Source: Anaerolineae bacterium (GTDB lineage: Bacteria; Chloroflexota; Anaerolineae; Anaerolineales; Anaerolineaceae). Taken from it: DNA of 64,000 bases. Below the pieces are notes generated by a model. The model worked only from the letters and a program-made list of their open reading frames with translations. It did no database searches and was not told the origin of the DNA. Below are positions 53,315 through 62,879 of the stretch, in pieces. Position numbers and translations under genes: made by a program. The stretch is taken from positions 124,001 to 188,000 of the forward strand of contig JABUFD010000003.1 in the NCBI GenBank assembly GCA_013314735.1, in the 5' to 3' direction. Numbering within the stretch: position 1 is the stretch's first letter; each line of letters starts with the position of its first letter.

Positions 53315-54007
53315 TTACACAGCGCCAGGATTTTCAAACTGGTACCCCACCCCAGAAATGGTGCGGATATACACAGGATTCTTGGGTTCTTCTTCAATTT
53401 TGCCGCGCAGGCGTTTCACCAGTCCACGTACCAGGTCGCGGTTACCGCTGTCGGAGTATCCCCACACCGAATCGACGATAAACTCCGAGGTCAGCACCTG
53501 CCCGGGATGGGTCATCAGGGTATAGAGCAGGCGGAACTCGAGTTGGGTCAGGTGCTGGGGTTCGGCTTCGCCAATGCGCACTGAACGCGAGGATGGTTCC
53601 AACATCAACCGGCCGATGGTCAAGGTTGGCAACGAATAATACGGCACACCGGTAATTCGCCGCAGGAGTGCCTTCACCTGAGCCATCAACATCCCGCTGC
53701 TGTATGGGCGGCACAGCACCAGGTCTGCCCCGGCATGGTACAACGCAATCTGGTGCCGCTCACGCAACATTTCGCCGATGACAATGATGGCAGCATTGGC
53801 CTGGTTACGAATCTGCGATACCAGCTGGGTAATGCGTTCTCCGGTGATATCGATGGAGATGACCACCAGGTCAATTGACGTGTTGGGCCAAACCTCGATC
53901 ATCTCTGAGGGATCTTTAACCAGCTTCACCAGGAAGCCCGAAGCCTGGAGTGCGCTCTTCAGGCACACCGCCTCTTCCTGCTGGGTAGTACAAACAAAAG
54001 CCTGCAT
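53315..54007 (-). CDS. OmpR-like winged-helix regulator with a pseudo-receiver
   Basis: A 230-residue protein. The C-terminal winged helix (LTQLEFRLLYTLMTHPGQVLT; DLVRGLVKRLRGKIEEEPKN) is OmpR/PhoB type. The N-terminal receiver keeps the fold but not the chemistry: the acidic pair is replaced by TTQQ, the phospho-acceptor site reads VVISIDITG (Ser/Ile at the usual Asp), and the conserved Lys is Arg (CRPYSSG). It should be active without phosphorylation or controlled by ligand or partner. AGGAG precedes the ATG at 54007. No histidine kinase is adjacent. Confidence 0.82.
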   Translation of the reverse strand: MQAFVCTTQQEEAVCLKSALQASGFLVKLVKDPSEMIEVWPNTSIDLVVISIDITGERITQLVSQIRNQANAAIIVIGEMLRERHQIALYHAGADLVLCRPYSSGMLMAQVKALLRRITGVPYYSLPTLTIGRLMLEPSSRSVRIGEAEPQHLTQLEFRLLYTLMTHPGQVLTSEFIVDSVWGYSDSGNRDLVRGLVKRLRGKIEEEPKNPVYIRTISGVGYQFENPGAV

Positions 54008-54061
54008 GATTCTCACTCCTGTGAATGCGCTTTGTTTTATTCTACACGATATACGCAAATG

Positions 54062-54094
54062 ACAACCTGGGGTTTTTATTAAGCCCCAGGTTGT
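54062..54094. terminator. Hairpin between the regulator and the solute-binding protein genes
   Basis: ACAACCTGGGG and CCCCAGGTTGT pair perfectly around an 11-base T-rich loop. It lies 41 bases past the end of the solute-binding protein gene. The flanks lack a long U tract. Confidence 0.6.
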
Positions 54095-54134
54095 GATGAT
54101 ACTCTATTACGACATTGTCAGCATGGAAAACGAG

Positions 54135-56183
54135 TTAGTTCCGTCCTGACCCTTCACAGAAGTAGTATTCTTCACCGGAATAATTGGCAGCAATCCCGAT
54201 CCCGCTTTGCGGGATATTGCACAAATCCTTGCTGACCAGTACCACGTTCGGGGTCACGAACAACGATATGCGCCACAGGTTTTCGTTGTAATTAGCCAAC
54301 AGGCGTTCCACCAACGCTTTATCCTGTTCAGAGCCGGTGACCGCCTGCTTGCGATCGGTGTAGATATCCCACAATTCCTGCGCTTCGGGCGGGGGTTGGA
54401 TGCCGTCAAATTCATCAGAAATATTCCAGTAGCGCTTCCACTCGATGGTGGACGGCTGGAAATCATCGCGGTTATGCGCCACCCACAGCGCGATTGGCGA
54501 CCAACCCACCGTGATCATCGTTTCGCTGTTGTTCTCGCGCTCCGTGAACAGGTCCTGCGAAATTTCTTCCATCTTGGTGTTAACACCCAATTCTGCCCAG
54601 TACTCGATCACCAGTTCACTGATGGTGGTATGTTCTGCCAGCAGCTTGGCATAGGAAATGTAGATCACCAGCTTCTTGCCGGAGGGCGTCATGCGGAAGC
54701 CCTCGTCATCGCGCTCAGTCATGCCCATCTCGTCCAGCAGGGCATTGGCAAGCGCCATATCATACACACTATTATCCGAGGGTGTCGCCTCTGAGGGTAC
54801 CGCCAGCCCGAAATACACGGTCTGGTTGATCTCCTTACGGTCAATGGCATGGTTGAGGGCGGTGCGGAAGCGCACGTCATTGATCACCTCATGGAAAGCC
54901 TCATCCTTGGCTTCAAAGTTGAAGTTGATCACGGCATTGTTATGCTGGTTGTAGATCATCGTATTGAAGTTGCCGGCTTCTTCCTGCTCCTTGAACATCG
55001 AAAGCTGCTGGATGTCCGGGCTTTCACGGGTGTAATCCACCTGACCGGCAATCGCGCGCAGACTGACCATTTCCACATCATCCACCCGCGCCGAGATTAT
55101 GCTGTCGATATACGGCAGCTGCTGGCCTTCAGCATCGACCTTGAAATAATACGGGTTGCGTTCAAACATCAGCGCACCATCCTTGATCTCCTTCAGCACC
55201 CAGGGATACAATGAAGGAAATCCAATGGCGTTCTCCAGGCACATTTCCCAGTTGGTGATATCAAACTGTGAGAACAAGTTCACCCAGGCCTCGATCCCGC
55301 TATAGCCGTTGGCTTCAATCAACGCCAAAAGCTCGGTTTCATCTGCGTAGTCTTTGTGATATTGTTTCAGGTAGTGGGCAGGTTTTACCAGATCAGTATA
55401 GCCGACCCAATACTTGATCGACATCTCGACCACCAGTGAACCGTAAGGATCATCAAAACTGAGCGCAAACGACCAGTCATCGACAAATTCCAACGTCGCA
55501 ACATTGCCTGTCACCGGCGAACGCCATACGGCAGGCGCACCGGAAGGATATATTTCTGCATTGTTGAGCACATCGAACCAGGCGAATTCCACATCTTCCC
55601 GCGTAACCGGCACCCCGTCAGACCATTTTAGCCCTTCACGCATCTTGAAGATGAATACGCGGTTATCAGCGCTAACGGTGTAGCTCTCAAAGATATCGCC
55701 TTGCAGACCATCGGTGCTGATACCTGCACCGGCAAGGTAAGCCTCGTTGGCCATGATAAAAATATCAGGGGCGAACTCACCGCGGTGTGCGGCCTGCAAT
55801 GTCCCACCATAAATGCCAGGCTGCCAATCCGGCAGGCTCACCTGCTCCGATAGCACCCCAGGACCCACTACGAACGGCACGGCCGGCAGGCGCTCTTCCA
55901 CGGGCGGCAAATTACCGACAGCCACCTGTTCAGCCAGCATCGGCGCTTCTCGATATCCCGAGGGTTCTTCCACCGTGGCGGTTTCGGGTTCTTCCTCTGC
56001 GTCCGCCGCTTCCTCAGAATCCGCATCGGCTGCAGAAGCTGGAGATTCTTCCGCCACAGCTTCCTCCGATGCAGCTTCTTCAACAGCAGCCTCATCAGCT
56101 GTTACTGACACGTCAGGCTTACAGGCTGACATCAGCAATGCCATCACGATCAGAATGGAAAACAGAAAAGGTACTTTTTTCAT
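54135..56183 (-). CDS. Family 5 solute-binding lipoprotein (peptide/oligosaccharide ABC type)
   Basis: A 682-residue lipoprotein. A signal peptide ends at Cys21 (LLMSAC), followed by a long Ala/Glu/Ser-rich linker to about residue 75, then the DppA/OppA-like fold (YTVSADNRVFIFKMREGLKWSDGVPVTRED; RFRTALNHAIDRKEINQTVY). Family 5 proteins bind peptides or oligosaccharides for ABC import; length is at the long end, as in Chloroflexota. The permease and ATPase genes are not in the window. Acidic linker composition is unusual but seen in lipoproteins of this group. Confidence 0.88.
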   Translation of the reverse strand: MKKVPFLFSILIVMALLMSACKPDVSVTADEAAVEEAASEEAVAEESPASAADADSEEAADAEEEPETATVEEPSGYREAPMLAEQVAVGNLPPVEERLPAVPFVVGPGVLSEQVSLPDWQPGIYGGTLQAAHRGEFAPDIFIMANEAYLAGAGISTDGLQGDIFESYTVSADNRVFIFKMREGLKWSDGVPVTREDVEFAWFDVLNNAEIYPSGAPAVWRSPVTGNVATLEFVDDWSFALSFDDPYGSLVVEMSIKYWVGYTDLVKPAHYLKQYHKDYADETELLALIEANGYSGIEAWVNLFSQFDITNWEMCLENAIGFPSLYPWVLKEIKDGALMFERNPYYFKVDAEGQQLPYIDSIISARVDDVEMVSLRAIAGQVDYTRESPDIQQLSMFKEQEEAGNFNTMIYNQHNNAVINFNFEAKDEAFHEVINDVRFRTALNHAIDRKEINQTVYFGLAVPSEATPSDNSVYDMALANALLDEMGMTERDDEGFRMTPSGKKLVIYISYAKLLAEHTTISELVIEYWAELGVNTKMEEISQDLFTERENNSETMITVGWSPIALWVAHNRDDFQPSTIEWKRYWNISDEFDGIQPPPEAQELWDIYTDRKQAVTGSEQDKALVERLLANYNENLWRISLFVTPNVVLVSKDLCNIPQSGIGIAANYSGEEYYFCEGSGRN

Positions 56184-56648
56184 TATATGAACACTCCTTA
56201 CTCAATCCCGGCAAGCCGATCAACGGTCTGCCGGGGATACTCCACAAGATACATCCAGCCTGCGCCGGAGATGGTGATGATGCGCCGGCGGTTGCCGCAT
56301 GCCCATATATAGTTATAAACACTTTTTCCTGTTGGTGGGATTTTTTTCTAATGAAAGCATGCAAGGAATCCAACAAACGAAAATTCTTTTCAACTCATCG
56401 CGGGTAAGGGCTGGCAGATTCGGTGATGATGCCATGCCACATGCTCTCTTCGATGGCATCCACGATCGATTCCAATTTCCCATGTGGCAGGATTTCATCA
56501 AAAATAGTTTTTACGGTAGAATAGACTTATAAATCAGGTTGGTGATCAACCTGACTGATCCACTGCCACACAACCTCACGCCCAACCCGCAGGGGGGACA
56601 GCATCCATTTACCTGCTGATGGCAGATTATGATTCATCGAGGTGAGAG
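56184..56648. other. Intergenic region, no gene seen
   Basis: Divergent region between the lipoprotein and the acidic membrane protein. It contains a palindrome, CAGGTTG-GTGAT-CAACCTG (56535-56553), of unknown role, and no open frame with a ribosome site. It presumably holds both promoters. Confidence 0.5.
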
Positions 56649-57947
56649 ATGCCTTCGAAATATTCGGAAAACCTGAAACAAGCCATCCAGTACATCAGAG
56701 CCGGGGAAACTGAGATCGCACGGGAAATTATCCTCGAGATCATTCAGAATGACCCGGATTATGAAAAAGCGTGGATCTGGTTGGTGGAAACGGTGGCGGA
56801 CCGTGATGGGAAAATTGACATTCTCAAAACACGCATTGAACAATTCCCGGATAGTCCTCTGGCGCGGAAAGCTCTGGAACATCTGGCGCCTGAGGTGCTG
56901 AATCATCTGCAATCGGGAAATGAAGCCATTTTCATCCCGCCATCCGCAAAACTCCCTGAGAAACCATCAAAAGAAGCAGATGAAGCCATTGAATACGGTG
57001 TGGATGTACAGGCGATGGGCGAAAACCGCTTTAGCTATGATGACGACAGCACGATCGAGTTTGAAGAACCCTCCAAGGAAAGCGACGAGCTCTTTACCGG
57101 TGAAAATTTATTTGGTGAAGATGACGAATCGGATATCTCCTCTGAATTTGCCAGCCTGTTGGAAGATGAAGAAGACGAAGACGCTGACGAAGTGCTGGAG
57201 CAGGACCTGGAAGCTTTCCTGCGCGGCAGCCTGGATGACGAACACACCGATCAACCTGCAAAAAAAAGGACACCAAGCGGTGATATGACCTTTACCGATT
57301 GGCTGAAAGGTGAAGATGAACAGGAGGAAGAAGAACCCGTTGATGAACTGGCATTGCTGATGGCACAGGACAGTGACCCGGCAGGGAAGAAGGAAGGGAC
57401 CAGTGCCTCAAATCCATTCGTCCTCTCGCGTGAAGAATCAATGGCCTTGTTCGGTGAGGATGTGCTGAAAGAGCCTGAAAAGGAGCTTGATGGAGATGCG
57501 CTGGATGAATTGCGCAGCGTCTCATCAGGAGACAGCAAGAGTGCCTTCCCGGATGAATTTATTGATGCGTTTGACCTGGATGAGGCTTTGTTTCCTGATA
57601 CCTCATCCTCACAGCAGCGAACATCGGTCAGTGCAGATGATCTGCTCGAATTGGAAAACGGCTTGCGAAAAGAAGTGGTCACAGGCACACCACCGCCTGC
57701 CAGGCCGAAGGCAGCGAAAACAAAAAAACAAGGCAACAAAAATGCCACTTTTATTTGGGGCTGCAGTGTCCTGGCAGTGATTATGATCATTTCACTGTTG
57801 GGATTGGCCTGGTTGTTTTTCCAGAACCGCCGAAACGCGCCGCCCTCACCTACCAGTACCGCCGCGCCCAGCGCAACTCCTACGGAAGTCTATACGCTGG
57901 TTGCCCCCTGGCTGGAAGACGCAACACCCACTCCCGAAGGGGAGTGA
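56649..57947 (+). CDS. Acidic TPR-like protein with C-terminal membrane anchor
   Basis: A 432-residue protein. Residues 1-85 are a TPR-like helical repeat (YSENLKQAIQYIRAGETEIA; LEIIQNDPDYEKAWIWLVE). Residues 110-330 are low-complexity and acidic (Asp/Glu/Ser-rich). One membrane helix (IWGCSVLAVIMIISLLGLAWL) follows, then a short Ser/Thr/Pro-rich outside tail. It looks like a scaffold with a large acidic cytoplasmic arm. A GAGGTGAG ribosome site overlaps the upstream DNA. The ComEC-like gene starts 48 bases later, suggesting a joint transcript. Confidence 0.6.
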   Translation: MPSKYSENLKQAIQYIRAGETEIAREIILEIIQNDPDYEKAWIWLVETVADRDGKIDILKTRIEQFPDSPLARKALEHLAPEVLNHLQSGNEAIFIPPSAKLPEKPSKEADEAIEYGVDVQAMGENRFSYDDDSTIEFEEPSKESDELFTGENLFGEDDESDISSEFASLLEDEEDEDADEVLEQDLEAFLRGSLDDEHTDQPAKKRTPSGDMTFTDWLKGEDEQEEEEPVDELALLMAQDSDPAGKKEGTSASNPFVLSREESMALFGEDVLKEPEKELDGDALDELRSVSSGDSKSAFPDEFIDAFDLDEALFPDTSSSQQRTSVSADDLLELENGLRKEVVTGTPPPARPKAAKTKKQGNKNATFIWGCSVLAVIMIISLLGLAWLFFQNRRNAPPSPTSTAAPSATPTEVYTLVAPWLEDATPTPEGE

Positions 57948-57995
57948 GGTACCGACTGACAACCCATTCACCGCGAAACAGCAGCCCCATGACGG

Positions 57996-60356
57996 ATGGA
58001 AGCGCGCACTGAGACCCCACCCCGCCTGTACCCCATCCGCTATCAACCACTGTTGTATCTGTCAGTGCCTTTCTTGGCCGGGATAGCCACTGGTGACCAA
58101 TTCACAGGCTCATCCAGGTGGATCGCTGGCGGATCAGTCCTGCTGGCGGGTATCGTCATCATGCTCCTTGCACCACGCCTGCGGTGGCTGGGTGGTTACC
58201 GGCAATGGGTCAACAGGCATTTACCGCTCTCCCCGGCATGGCTGCTGATCGCGCTTGCCGCGGGTATCTTGCGCATCGGGATGGCACATCCGACGGTACG
58301 TCCGGATCATTTGGCTTATTACAACCAGCGCGGGACTGCTGAGATCATCGGGACCATCACAGACAGCCCACAGGAGGATGAACATAGCACGCGCTTTGTT
58401 CTGGAGGCAGAAAGTATCCAGCAACCTCCCGGCGGCGGCCATAGCCCGTGGCTCGAGATTGATGGAAAAGCCCTGGTAATCGCCCAGGGCACCCTCGATC
58501 TTCGGTATGGGCAGCGCGTTTCAGTGTACTGTGGACCCACAACACCCGAAATCCTGGGTGATTTCAATTACCCGCGCTGGCTGGCGGCACGCGGCATCCA
58601 CACCCAATGCATGTTCGCTTCAGTTTATCCGCTGGAAGGCAAAGGGGGAAACTGGCTCCTCCGCGGAATTTTTAGCCTGCGCCGCCTTTCTGATCAACGC
58701 ATCACCGGATACCTGCCGCCGCAGGAAGCCGCGTTACTATCCGGCATCCTGCTCGGGCTGGAAAATGAAATTCCCGCGGAAACCGAGCGCGCGTTCCAGC
58801 GCAGCGGTACTTCCCATATTATTGCCATATCCGGCGCAAACTTCTCGTTGTTGGTATCTTTTGCAACCGCATTCTTCCTGCGGAGCCTGCCGCGGCGCTG
58901 GAGTCTGCCAGCAATCATCGTCCTGATCGTGCTCTATACCATTTTCGTTGGGGGTAATCCGGCTGTCATCCGGGCAGCGTTCATGGGGGTGATGACTTTC
59001 AGCGCACGCTTTATCGGGCGAAAAAACCAGGGATTGAACAGTCTGGGATTCTCTGCCGCCGCATTGTGTACTGCCAATCCACTGCTGTTGTGGGATCTCA
59101 GTTTCCAACTCTCCGCTCTTGCCACCCTGGGATTGGTACTGTTTGCCGAACCGATGCAGTACCATTTTACCCGCCTGATGCTCAAACTGCTGCCGGAAGC
59201 AGCAGCATTAAAGGTAAGCGGCTGGCTCTCAGAATACCTGCTGATGAGCCTGGCCGCGCAGGTGTTTACCCTGCCGCTGATCGCCTATCATTTTCAATCC
59301 CTTTCCCTCAGCGCCATTCTTGCCAACCTGCTGGTCCTGCCTGTGCAGCCGCTGATCATGCTGCTGGGAGCAATCACCGTGATCTGCGGATGGATTTTCA
59401 CCCCGCTTGGGCAATTCGCCGCCTGGCTGGTATGGGTCCCCCTGGCCTACACATTACGGGTTGTGACGTGGATCGGCAGTTGGTCATGGGGGTTCTGGAC
59501 CATCGGACGATTTTCCCCGACTGTATTGCTGACATACTTCAGCCTGGTCACCGCGTTGCCGTTGATCGGCGGATGGTTTCCAATCCTGCGCCGGAAAATT
59601 ACCCACTCCACCCTCCTTCTGGTCGCCAGCCTGTTAATTGTGGTGCTCTGGAATACTGCCCTCCACCAGCCTGACCGCCAGTTTCACCTTGACCTGCCCC
59701 ACCTGCCGGAGAATGATGCCGTGCTTGTGCGCCTGCCGGATGGCAATGCCCTCCTGCTTGGCCGGTCAGCCGCAATTGACAGTCTGGAGCATGCCGTCAG
59801 CCCATTAATTTCAGGCTACCACCTGCAGGTGATTGTTTGCGGCACTTCCGGGAAATCGAGCCTCGACAGCCTGGATGAACTGCTGCTGCGCTATCAACCC
59901 GAGGTGTTCTGGTACTCCCCCCTGCTGCCGGAAACCGCTGTGGCCGAACTGATGGACCAAACACAACCCACCGGAGCCGCATCCACCAGCCTGGTTCCTG
60001 GCCAGGTGATGAAGATCGGTGAGGACTTCCAATTGTCAGTGCTGGCAGTACGCCCCGAAGGCACAGCCCTGCTGTTGGAATATCAGCAATTACAGGTTCT
60101 CATACCTGGTGGCATATCACAAAGCGTTTTACGCCAGCTTGTGCCTGTGTCCACAACATACGGCACCGTCCTGGTCCTTACTCACCGTGACCTCGTGTCG
60201 GCGGACGTTGATGAATGGTACCAGCAATCTTTCCAGGCGATCATGGTCAGTGGAGAAGATCAGAACTGCCCGGCTGCTCACTGCCGCACAACAGCGGTAT
60301 ACGGTAGCCTGGAATTGGTTTCAGACGGCAGCTCTTTCTGGCTTTCCAGCCAGTAG
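57996..60356 (+). CDS. comEC: ComEC/Rec2-like DNA uptake channel with degenerate C-terminal domain
   Basis: A 786-residue membrane protein. The N-terminal soluble region and the Competence domain (LPPQEAALLSGILLGLENEI; SGTSHIIAISGANFSLLV; NPAVIRAAFMGVM) match ComEC, which passes single-stranded DNA into the cytoplasm. The C-terminal metallo-beta-lactamase-like part lacks the usual metal motif (THxDxDH): instead VIVCGTSGKSSLDSLDELL occurs at that place, so nuclease activity at this end is doubtful. The ATG at 57996 has a weak ribosome site. It ends one base from the converging SagB-like gene. Confidence 0.85.
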   Translation: MEARTETPPRLYPIRYQPLLYLSVPFLAGIATGDQFTGSSRWIAGGSVLLAGIVIMLLAPRLRWLGGYRQWVNRHLPLSPAWLLIALAAGILRIGMAHPTVRPDHLAYYNQRGTAEIIGTITDSPQEDEHSTRFVLEAESIQQPPGGGHSPWLEIDGKALVIAQGTLDLRYGQRVSVYCGPTTPEILGDFNYPRWLAARGIHTQCMFASVYPLEGKGGNWLLRGIFSLRRLSDQRITGYLPPQEAALLSGILLGLENEIPAETERAFQRSGTSHIIAISGANFSLLVSFATAFFLRSLPRRWSLPAIIVLIVLYTIFVGGNPAVIRAAFMGVMTFSARFIGRKNQGLNSLGFSAAALCTANPLLLWDLSFQLSALATLGLVLFAEPMQYHFTRLMLKLLPEAAALKVSGWLSEYLLMSLAAQVFTLPLIAYHFQSLSLSAILANLLVLPVQPLIMLLGAITVICGWIFTPLGQFAAWLVWVPLAYTLRVVTWIGSWSWGFWTIGRFSPTVLLTYFSLVTALPLIGGWFPILRRKITHSTLLLVASLLIVVLWNTALHQPDRQFHLDLPHLPENDAVLVRLPDGNALLLGRSAAIDSLEHAVSPLISGYHLQVIVCGTSGKSSLDSLDELLLRYQPEVFWYSPLLPETAVAELMDQTQPTGAASTSLVPGQVMKIGEDFQLSVLAVRPEGTALLLEYQQLQVLIPGGISQSVLRQLVPVSTTYGTVLVLTHRDLVSADVDEWYQQSFQAIMVSGEDQNCPAAHCRTTAVYGSLELVSDGSSFWLSSQ

Positions 60357-60357
60357 G

Positions 60358-61113
60358 TTATTCTTTATTGGGTTTTTTACCCAGTGCGCCGACGTAGATG
60401 GCGAACAGGTGTTCACCGTCCAATCCCAGCACCTGGTCCAGCGCGGCATCATCGTAGGCTGCGATCGCGCACACCCCACTGTCGATTGATTCCGCCACGA
60501 GGGATAGATTCTGACACACATGCCCGGCATCGAGGTACAGGTAGCGATAGCCGCGTTCCACGTAACGCCATGCCATCCGTTCCACCACTGCCACCCAGAT
60601 AAACGTAACGGCACTGTTCAACACTTGTTTCTGCCCCAGACAGGCTTCGGTTACCGCATCCGCAATTGTTGTGCCGGATTTGATCAATACCAGTACATGT
60701 TTAACCGCGCTGTAGCGATACAGGCCGGGTTCGACGCCTTCCACACGATTAATGAGCAAGTATGTTTCCAGGGCATGGCGCGCACCTGCCGAAGGTACCG
60801 GCCGAAAACTGGTCTGAAAGCGACTGCCTTCCCGCAAGTCCTGAATACCCTGTGTGGTATAGAGCAGCAGGCTCAATTCAGCCAATGTCAGGGGCTTTTC
60901 AGCATAACGCCGTAAGCTGCGCCGCTCCACAATACTGCGGATCAGGGTCGTCTGCGGATGGTAGATTTCTTCCATGGCGGGCAATTCGACCAGTTTTGCG
61001 CCGGCAGGGATGGGTAATTCCAAAGTGGGTTGCGGAACCCCCAGCTCCTGCGGAGAGGCGCTGATGCGGTCATAATACGTGTTTCGGACGAATTCCTTCC
61101 CGGTATTCTTCAT
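60358..61113 (-). CDS. SagB-type nitroreductase-family oxidoreductase
   Basis: A 251-residue flavoprotein. RSLRRYAEKPLTLAELSLLLYTTQGI, PVPSAGARHALETYLLINRV and RYLYLDAGHVCQNLSLVAES are the FMN-binding blocks of the SagB/nitroreductase family. In azole peptide clusters SagB oxidises azolines; stand-alone members have other unknown oxidoreductase roles. No cyclodehydratase or precursor peptide was found nearby. It converges with comEC without an intergenic terminator. Confidence 0.87.
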   Translation of the reverse strand: MKNTGKEFVRNTYYDRISASPQELGVPQPTLELPIPAGAKLVELPAMEEIYHPQTTLIRSIVERRSLRRYAEKPLTLAELSLLLYTTQGIQDLREGSRFQTSFRPVPSAGARHALETYLLINRVEGVEPGLYRYSAVKHVLVLIKSGTTIADAVTEACLGQKQVLNSAVTFIWVAVVERMAWRYVERGYRYLYLDAGHVCQNLSLVAESIDSGVCAIAAYDDAALDQVLGLDGEHLFAIYVGALGKKPNKE

Positions 61114-61212
61114 GGTTCACTCCTGTTTTCTTTCCGTTGCCAATACCAAAACCACCCGGTGATGATGGGAATATATTCATTATACCGAAAATTTTACCAA
61201 ACCGCCGCGTGC

Positions 61213-62805
61213 TCAGCGACGCAGCAGCCGTGTTTTTATCGAACCCAACAAGCCCTTCAACTCTTCGATGCGCAACAGCCAGGCCAGGGCAAAATACACG
61301 GTAAGTCCTGCTCCCGCCCCAGCCAGCGTGATGAGGATCGGATGCCACCCCTGGCTGAGGCGCAGCCAGGCAAGCAGCACAGCACCCATCCCCGCGGCGG
61401 CCAGGAGTGATTTCATCGTACCGCGCAGGATGAACGGCAATTCCAGTCCCTGCAGGCGGCGCGCCATAAACCAGGTAAGGGCTACCATTTCGATGGTGGT
61501 AGCCAGCGAGTTGGCCAACGCCAGCCCACCATGTGGCATCCAGCCCCAGCGTTCAAACAATGATGCAAATCCCAGGCTGAAAATGACGTTCAACGTCATT
61601 GCCACCACGCCGACTGCCACCGGCGTACGGGTATCATGCAGGGCATAAAATGCCCGTGCCAGAATTTCATACACGGAATGTGAAACCAACCCAACCGTAT
61701 ACCATAGCAGTGCCCAGGCGATTAATTCGGTCGATTGAGCGGTGGCAGCGCCGTACTGGTAAAACATGGCAATCACTGGTCGGCGCAGCAGGATCATTCC
61801 AACAGTGGCAGGGATCGCCAACAACAACACAGCCCGCAGGGTTGCCGCCAGCGATGCGCGCATTTCTGAAAGTCTGCCCTGTGCGTATTGGGCTGAAAAA
61901 GTGGGCAATGCCGCTGTTGCAGTCGCCTGGGCGATCACAGTCTGGGGCATCAGCATCAGGGCAAAACCAATCGTTACAGCGGTCAGGCTGCCTTCCACCA
62001 TGCCAGAGGCGATGATCGTATTGACCCAAAAATTCAACTGCACCACCGCCACTCCCAACAGGCGCGGCAGCATCAGCAGGATCACCTCTCGCACTCTCGC
62101 ATTACGCAGCCCAACGATCAGTTCATATTTTCGCTGTGGCAGTCGCAGCACCTGGGGCAATTGCACCAGTAAGTGCAGTCCCGCCCCTAGCAATGTCCCC
62201 CATGCCAACCCCATAATTCCCATCGAGGGCGCGAGCAAGAGTACGCCCAATATAATGCCAACCTGGTATAAACTGGGCGCCAGCGCGGGGAGCAGAAAAT
62301 GCTGGTGGGAATTCAGGATTCCCATGAACAAGCCGCTGGCACCAAAGATGACGGCGGCTGGCATTAAGATGCGCAGCAACCGGGCAGTGAGAGCTTGCTG
62401 CTCCGGGGAGAACCCCGGCGCCAGCACCTGTGCCACCACCCCATCCGCGAACACCATCACCAGGACACTGAGCACCACCAGTACCAGCGTCACCAGGTTA
62501 ATAATGCTGGAAGCCAGTTTCCATGCTTCCTTGTGTTTGCGATCCGTGATCAGGCCGGTAAATACCGGGATAAAGGAGGAACCGAGAGCCCCCCCGGCAA
62601 CCAGCAGGTAGATCGTTTCAGAAACCCGGTTGGCGGCATTGTAAGCGTCCAGCGCGTTCGACGTGCCAAATTGCGCAACCGTGAGAATTTTTGCTGCCTG
62701 CCCCACCAACTGGCCAAATGCCATGGCGAGAAACACAATCCCCGCCGCCCGGGCAATTTGCCGGTTGGCTTGCTGCTGCGTGGATGATTCACCGGTTGTT
62801 TGCAT
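61213..62805 (-). CDS. murJ: MurJ/MviN lipid II flippase
   Basis: A 530-residue protein with about 13-14 membrane helices. FGTSNALDAYNAANRVSETI, GALGSSFIPVFTGL and the internal ARAFYALHDTRTPVAVGV match MurJ, which moves lipid-linked peptidoglycan precursors across the membrane. Some residues of the E. coli charged pocket are not clear by eye, so a related polysaccharide flippase of the MOP superfamily cannot be excluded. It is separated from the SagB-like gene by 99 bases and followed by the glycosyltransferase gene on the same strand. Confidence 0.88.
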   Translation of the reverse strand: MQTTGESSTQQQANRQIARAAGIVFLAMAFGQLVGQAAKILTVAQFGTSNALDAYNAANRVSETIYLLVAGGALGSSFIPVFTGLITDRKHKEAWKLASSIINLVTLVLVVLSVLVMVFADGVVAQVLAPGFSPEQQALTARLLRILMPAAVIFGASGLFMGILNSHQHFLLPALAPSLYQVGIILGVLLLAPSMGIMGLAWGTLLGAGLHLLVQLPQVLRLPQRKYELIVGLRNARVREVILLMLPRLLGVAVVQLNFWVNTIIASGMVEGSLTAVTIGFALMLMPQTVIAQATATAALPTFSAQYAQGRLSEMRASLAATLRAVLLLAIPATVGMILLRRPVIAMFYQYGAATAQSTELIAWALLWYTVGLVSHSVYEILARAFYALHDTRTPVAVGVVAMTLNVIFSLGFASLFERWGWMPHGGLALANSLATTIEMVALTWFMARRLQGLELPFILRGTMKSLLAAAGMGAVLLAWLRLSQGWHPILITLAGAGAGLTVYFALAWLLRIEELKGLLGSIKTRLLRR

Positions 62806-62879
62806 GGCGTTGATTATACTGGTGGTTGAAAGCTACTGGCAATAGCATCGTAAATTCCGCCTGGTGACAAGCAATTGTG

